A stretch of 64,000 nt of DNA from Nevskia sp. (GTDB taxonomy: Bacteria; Pseudomonadota; Gammaproteobacteria; Nevskiales; Nevskiaceae): the NCBI GenBank assembly GCA_023229645.1, contig JALNYU010000012.1, positions 1 through 64,000 on the forward strand, in the 5' to 3' direction. This document shows, one piece after another, positions 60,822-64,000 of this stretch. How positions within the stretch are numbered: the stretch's first letter is position 1; every line of letters begins with the position of its first letter. A program made the position numbers and the translations under genes. A model generated the notes under the pieces. The model was not told the origin of the DNA. It was given only the letters and a program-made list of their open reading frames with translations, and made no database searches.

Positions 60822-61898
60822 TCAACCGTGACTACGGGCAAATGCCTTCATGTATTCAACCAGCGCGATCACGCCGGCTTCCGGCATCGCGTTATACAAG
60901 CTGGCGCGCATACCGCCGACAACGCGGTGGCCTTTCAAACCCGGTAAGCCGGCTTTCGCCGCGCCTTCCAGAAATTCGGCATCGAGCGCCGCATCGGCGA
61001 GCGTAAAGACGATATTCATCCAGGACCGATCGGCCGTCGCCACTGGGTTGTGGTACAGCGGCGTGCTGTCAATACAGTCGTAAAGCAACGCCGCTTTGCG
61101 TTCGTTGCGGCGGCCAATTTCGGCCAGCCCGCCTTCACGCTGCAGCCATTTGAATACAAGGCCGCTGACGTACCACGCGAAGCACGACGGCGTATTCAGC
61201 ATCGAATCGTTATCGGCGACGACTTTGTAGTCGAATATCGTCGGCGCCGCCGGCAAACATTGGCCGAGCAAGTCTTCGCGGACGACGACGAAAGTTAAGC
61301 CGGCCGGCCCGGCGTTCTTTTGGGCGCCCGCGTAGATCAAGCCAAACTTTGAAACATCGAGCGGGCGAGATAAAAACGTCGACGAGAAATCGGCCACCAG
61401 CGGCACACTGCCAACATCCGGCACCGCTCCAAATTCAACCCCTTCAATGGTCTCGTTCGGCGTGTAGTGCACATACGCTGCGTTCGGATCAAGCCGCCAC
61501 GTTTCTCGCGCTGGAATGTGATTAAACGGCGAGGCCTGCGCGGCGATATTGGCCTGGCCATACTTCGTGCATTCTTTCGCCGCCTTCACGCCCCAGGCGC
61601 CGTTGACGATGTAATCCGCACTGGCCTTTCCGCGCAGCAGGTTGAGCGGCACTGCGGCGAATTGCGCCGTCGCCCCGCCCTGCATAAACAACACTTTGTA
61701 ATTCGCCGGAATGGCCAGCAAAGCGCGCAAATCTTGTTCGGCCTCGGCGGCAATCGACATGAAATCTTTGTCGCGATGGCTCATTTCCATCACCGACATA
61801 CCGCCGCCCCGCCAATCCAGCAATTCGTCGCGGACTTGTTCCAGTACCGGCACCGGCAGAACCGCAGGGCCGGCGCTGAAGTTAAATACTCGGGTCAT
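60822..61898 (-). CDS. serC: Phosphoserine aminotransferase
   Basis: A 358-residue PLP enzyme of the serine and pyridoxal pathways. The family start FNFSAGPAVLPVPVLEQ, the PLP Lys region GLIYAGAQKNAGPAGLT and a late GLKGHRVVGGMRASLYN are intact. The place between gyrA and pheA is the standard one. Confidence 0.97.
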   Translation of the reverse strand: MTRVFNFSAGPAVLPVPVLEQVRDELLDWRGGGMSVMEMSHRDKDFMSIAAEAEQDLRALLAIPANYKVLFMQGGATAQFAAVPLNLLRGKASADYIVNGAWGVKAAKECTKYGQANIAAQASPFNHIPARETWRLDPNAAYVHYTPNETIEGVEFGAVPDVGSVPLVADFSSTFLSRPLDVSKFGLIYAGAQKNAGPAGLTFVVVREDLLGQCLPAAPTIFDYKVVADNDSMLNTPSCFAWYVSGLVFKWLQREGGLAEIGRRNERKAALLYDCIDSTPLYHNPVATADRSWMNIVFTLADAALDAEFLEGAAKAGLPGLKGHRVVGGMRASLYNAMPEAGVIALVEYMKAFARSHG

Positions 61899-61943
61899 TT
61901 CAGGCGTCTTATGCTGGGTTGAAGCGAAAAACGACGGCAGCGA

Positions 61944-64000
61944 TCACGCCTCGCTGCCATCCTCATCAGGGGCAACGGGAGGCGGCGTATCGGCAGCCGG
62001 CACTTCCGGTGCAATCGCAGCAACATCCGCTTCGGCTTCGGGCTCTGGCTCAATGCGATCGAGCCCGACCAGACGGTCGCCTTCGCTCGGTCGGGCGATC
62101 CGCACGCCCTGCGTATTGCGGCCGAGTTGCTTGATTTCACTGGCTTTGACGCGAATCAAATGGCCGGCGTCGGAAATCAACATCAGTTCGTGGCGGTCGT
62201 TGATATCGAGCGCGCCGAGCAAACGGCCGCTCTTTTCCGATAACGCCTGCGCGATCACGCCTTGGCCGCCGCGGCCGCGCAGCGGGAAGCCGCCGATCGC
62301 CGTGCGCTTGCCGTAACCAAATTCGGAAACAGTCAGGATATCGCCGTCTTGAGCAACGATCAGCGCGATCAGCTTAACGCTGGTTTCCGCCGTTTCGGTG
62401 CTTTCGCTATCGCCGTCCGCTGATTCCGCGCCGTTCTCGTCTTCCTCAGAATTACCGCCGAGTTTGACTAGGCGCATGCCGCGCACGCCGGTGGCCCCGC
62501 GGCCCATCGGGCGCACGTCTTTTTCGTTGAAGCGGATAACCCGGCCCGCGTCGGAGAACAGCAGCACGTCGTTTTCGCCGCTGGTTAATACCGCACCGAT
62601 CAGTTCGTCATCAACGCGCAAATCGACCGCGATAATGCCCGCAGTGCGCGGCCGTGAGAAATCTTCCAGCGGCGTTTTCTTAACCGTACCGCCGCGCGTT
62701 GCCATGAAAATAAATTGCCCGGTATCGAAGCGCTTTACCGGCAGGGCAACGCTAATCCGCTCACCATCTTCCAGCGGGAACAGATTAACGAACGGCTTGC
62801 CGCGCGAGCCCGAGCCGCCAACCGGCAATTCAAACACGCGCAGCCAGTAAAGCCGGCCGCGCGACGAGAAGCACAGCAGCCAGTCGTGCGAGTGCGCAAC
62901 CCACAGGCCGTTGACGTAATCGTCTTCTTTGGTCGCCGCCGCGGTGCGGCCACGGCCGCCACGCTTCTGTACTTGATACTCAGCCAGCGGCTGGGCTTTG
63001 ACATAGCCCTGCTTCGACAGCGTGACGACCATTTCCTGCGGCGTGATTAAATCTTCGCGGTTCAGATCCAGCGCGAAATCGGTGATTTCAGTACGCCGTT
63101 CATCGCCGTAGTTGTCTTTTATTTCCAGCAGTTCGGCGCGGACAACGCCGAGCAGGCGCGCTTCCGAGCCGAGGATGTCGAGATAGTCGAGAATCGCTTC
63201 GAGAATCGCGCGGTATTCGTCGTGTATTTTGTCTTGTTCGAGGCCGGTGAGGCGCTGCAGACGCAAATCCAAAATCGCCTGCGCCTGAACATCCGACAAG
63301 CGATAGCCGCTTTCGATCAAGCCAAAGTCGGCGCTGAGTTCCTGCGGACGCGAGGCTGTGGCACCGGCGCGCGAAAGCATATCGCTCACCTGACCCGGCG
63401 CCCAGACGCGGCCCATCAAACCGGCTTTGGCTTCAGCCGCATTCGGCGAGCGGCGAATCAGCTCGATCACTTCATCGATGTTCGCCAGCGCAACCGCCAA
63501 ACCTTCCAAAACATGCGCGCGGTCCTGCGCTTTTCGCAGTAAGAACTGCGTACGGCGGGTGACGACTTCACGCCGATGGCGTAAGAAAATCTCCAATAGC
63601 GCTTTCAGACTCAACGTTTTCGGTTGGCCTTCGTCAAGCGCCACCATGTTGATGCCGAATACCGTCTGCAGCTGCGTCTGCTGGTACAGATTATTCAGGA
63701 CAACTTCGGCGTTTTCACCGCGCCGCAGTTCGATGACCATGCGCATGCCGTCTTTGTCAGACTCGTCGCGCAGATCGGTAATGCCTTCAATTTTCTTTTC
63801 TTTGATCAGCTCGGCGATTTTCTCGATCAAGCGCGCCTTGTTGACCTGATACGGGAGCTCGGTGACGACAATCGCTTGCCGATCGCCGCCGCGTTCAAAA
63901 TCTTCGAAATGCGTGCGTGCGCGCAAAACAATACGGCCGCGGCCGGTTGCGTAGGCTTCTTTCAGGCCTGCGGCGTCGAGAATCAGCCCAGCAGTCGGGA
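61944..64000 (-). CDS. gyrA: DNA gyrase subunit A, C-terminal part (runs off edge)
   Basis: The frame is open to the window edge; the first visible residues, PTAGLILDAAGLKEAYATG, belong to the tower region. The GyrA-box QKRGGRGR, which starts the DNA-wrapping pinwheel, is present, as are pinwheel blades such as HSHDWLLCFSSRGRLYWLRVF. An acidic insert (SEEDENGAESADGDSESTE) and an acidic tail (PDEDGSEA) are longer than in E. coli. The N-terminal winged-helix and catalytic Tyr are outside the window. Confidence 0.97.
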   Translation of the reverse strand, partial: PTAGLILDAAGLKEAYATGRGRIVLRARTHFEDFERGGDRQAIVVTELPYQVNKARLIEKIAELIKEKKIEGITDLRDESDKDGMRMVIELRRGENAEVVLNNLYQQTQLQTVFGINMVALDEGQPKTLSLKALLEIFLRHRREVVTRRTQFLLRKAQDRAHVLEGLAVALANIDEVIELIRRSPNAAEAKAGLMGRVWAPGQVSDMLSRAGATASRPQELSADFGLIESGYRLSDVQAQAILDLRLQRLTGLEQDKIHDEYRAILEAILDYLDILGSEARLLGVVRAELLEIKDNYGDERRTEITDFALDLNREDLITPQEMVVTLSKQGYVKAQPLAEYQVQKRGGRGRTAAATKEDDYVNGLWVAHSHDWLLCFSSRGRLYWLRVFELPVGGSGSRGKPFVNLFPLEDGERISVALPVKRFDTGQFIFMATRGGTVKKTPLEDFSRPRTAGIIAVDLRVDDELIGAVLTSGENDVLLFSDAGRVIRFNEKDVRPMGRGATGVRGMRLVKLGGNSEEDENGAESADGDSESTETAETSVKLIALIVAQDGDILTVSEFGYGKRTAIGGFPLRGRGGQGVIAQALSEKSGRLLGALDINDRHELMLISDAGHLIRVKASEIKQLGRNTQGVRIARPSEGDRLVGLDRIEPEPEAEADVAAIAPEVPAADTPPPVAPDEDGSEA

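Noticed and set aside
1..64000. CRISPR array, tRNA or rRNA genes
   Set aside because: No regular direct repeats with spacers and no cloverleaf or rRNA stretch were seen in reading through the window; a covariance search would be more certain.

Overview
The window is a chromosomal segment of a moderately GC-rich gammaproteobacterium. The evidence is gene order: gyrA-serC-pheA-hisC-tyrA-aroA-cmk-rpsA-ihfB-lapA-lapB, ndk-rlmN-pilW-rodZ-hisS-yfgM-bamB-der, secF-secD-yajC, purF-cvpA and hda beside a purine gene pair are all arrangements of the Pseudomonas/Xanthomonas side of the class. A DUF3108 gene beside purN and several BPSS1780/YceI-type genes would fit Xanthomonadales or Nevskiales, but the exact order cannot be fixed from one window. 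I saw no rRNA, tRNA or CRISPR array.

Layout. 1-1.4 kb is a decayed integron: the 5' end of an insertion sequence, an attC site, one cassette gene (a trypsin-like peptidase), an attI-like core and a 58-codon stump of an integron integrase. 1.4-6.3 kb holds DUF3108-purN-purM on the minus strand and, divergently, an AI-2E/PerM-type permease, the replication regulator hda and a small HEXXH protein. 7.3-10.5 kb is a four-gene MCE (Mla-like) lipid transporter operon. 10.6-16.5 kb is mixed metabolism (YheT-like hydrolase, SDR, cytochrome b561 with two YceI proteins, GST, membrane protein) ending in a short palindromic element.

16.6-31.5 kb is one long minus-strand block: trmJ, a 2-oxoglutarate dioxygenase, an orphan ACT-domain gene, two small palindrome-ended repeats, cysE, two tandem cysteine desulfurases, an IscU-like protein lacking part of the cluster-binding site, iscA, ndk, rlmN, pilW, rodZ, hisS, yfgM, bamB and der. 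It joins cysteine and sulfur supply to Fe-S assembly and then to cell-envelope and translation genes. ispG, often between rodZ and hisS in related genomes, is absent there. 31.6-41.3 kb carries suhB, a probable DUF3806 gene, secF-secD-yajC, an acyl-CoA dehydrogenase, gpx, a YpfJ-type metallopeptidase and tgt.

41.4-47.7 kb is an oxygen-responsive module: a DksA/TraR-like zinc-finger protein, a TauE/SafE-like membrane protein, a double-Usp stress protein, a GAF-PAS-degenerate GGDEF protein, hemN and an FNR-type regulator with its N-terminal cysteines. FNR-type boxes lie before the DksA-like gene and in the GGDEF/hemN divergent gap, so the encoded regulator probably controls its neighbours. 47.7-64 kb holds purF-cvpA, a BepA-type protease, and the lapB-to-gyrA block for envelope control, ribosomal protein S1, nucleotide, aromatic amino acid and serine synthesis, with gyrA running off the right edge.

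The most unusual parts are the peptidase cassette with its attC and adjoining IS, the tandem-desulfurase Isc locus with a ligand-depleted scaffold, the paired palindromic repeats upstream of cysE, the HEXXH gene coupled to hda, and the FNR-linked degenerate GGDEF/Usp pair.
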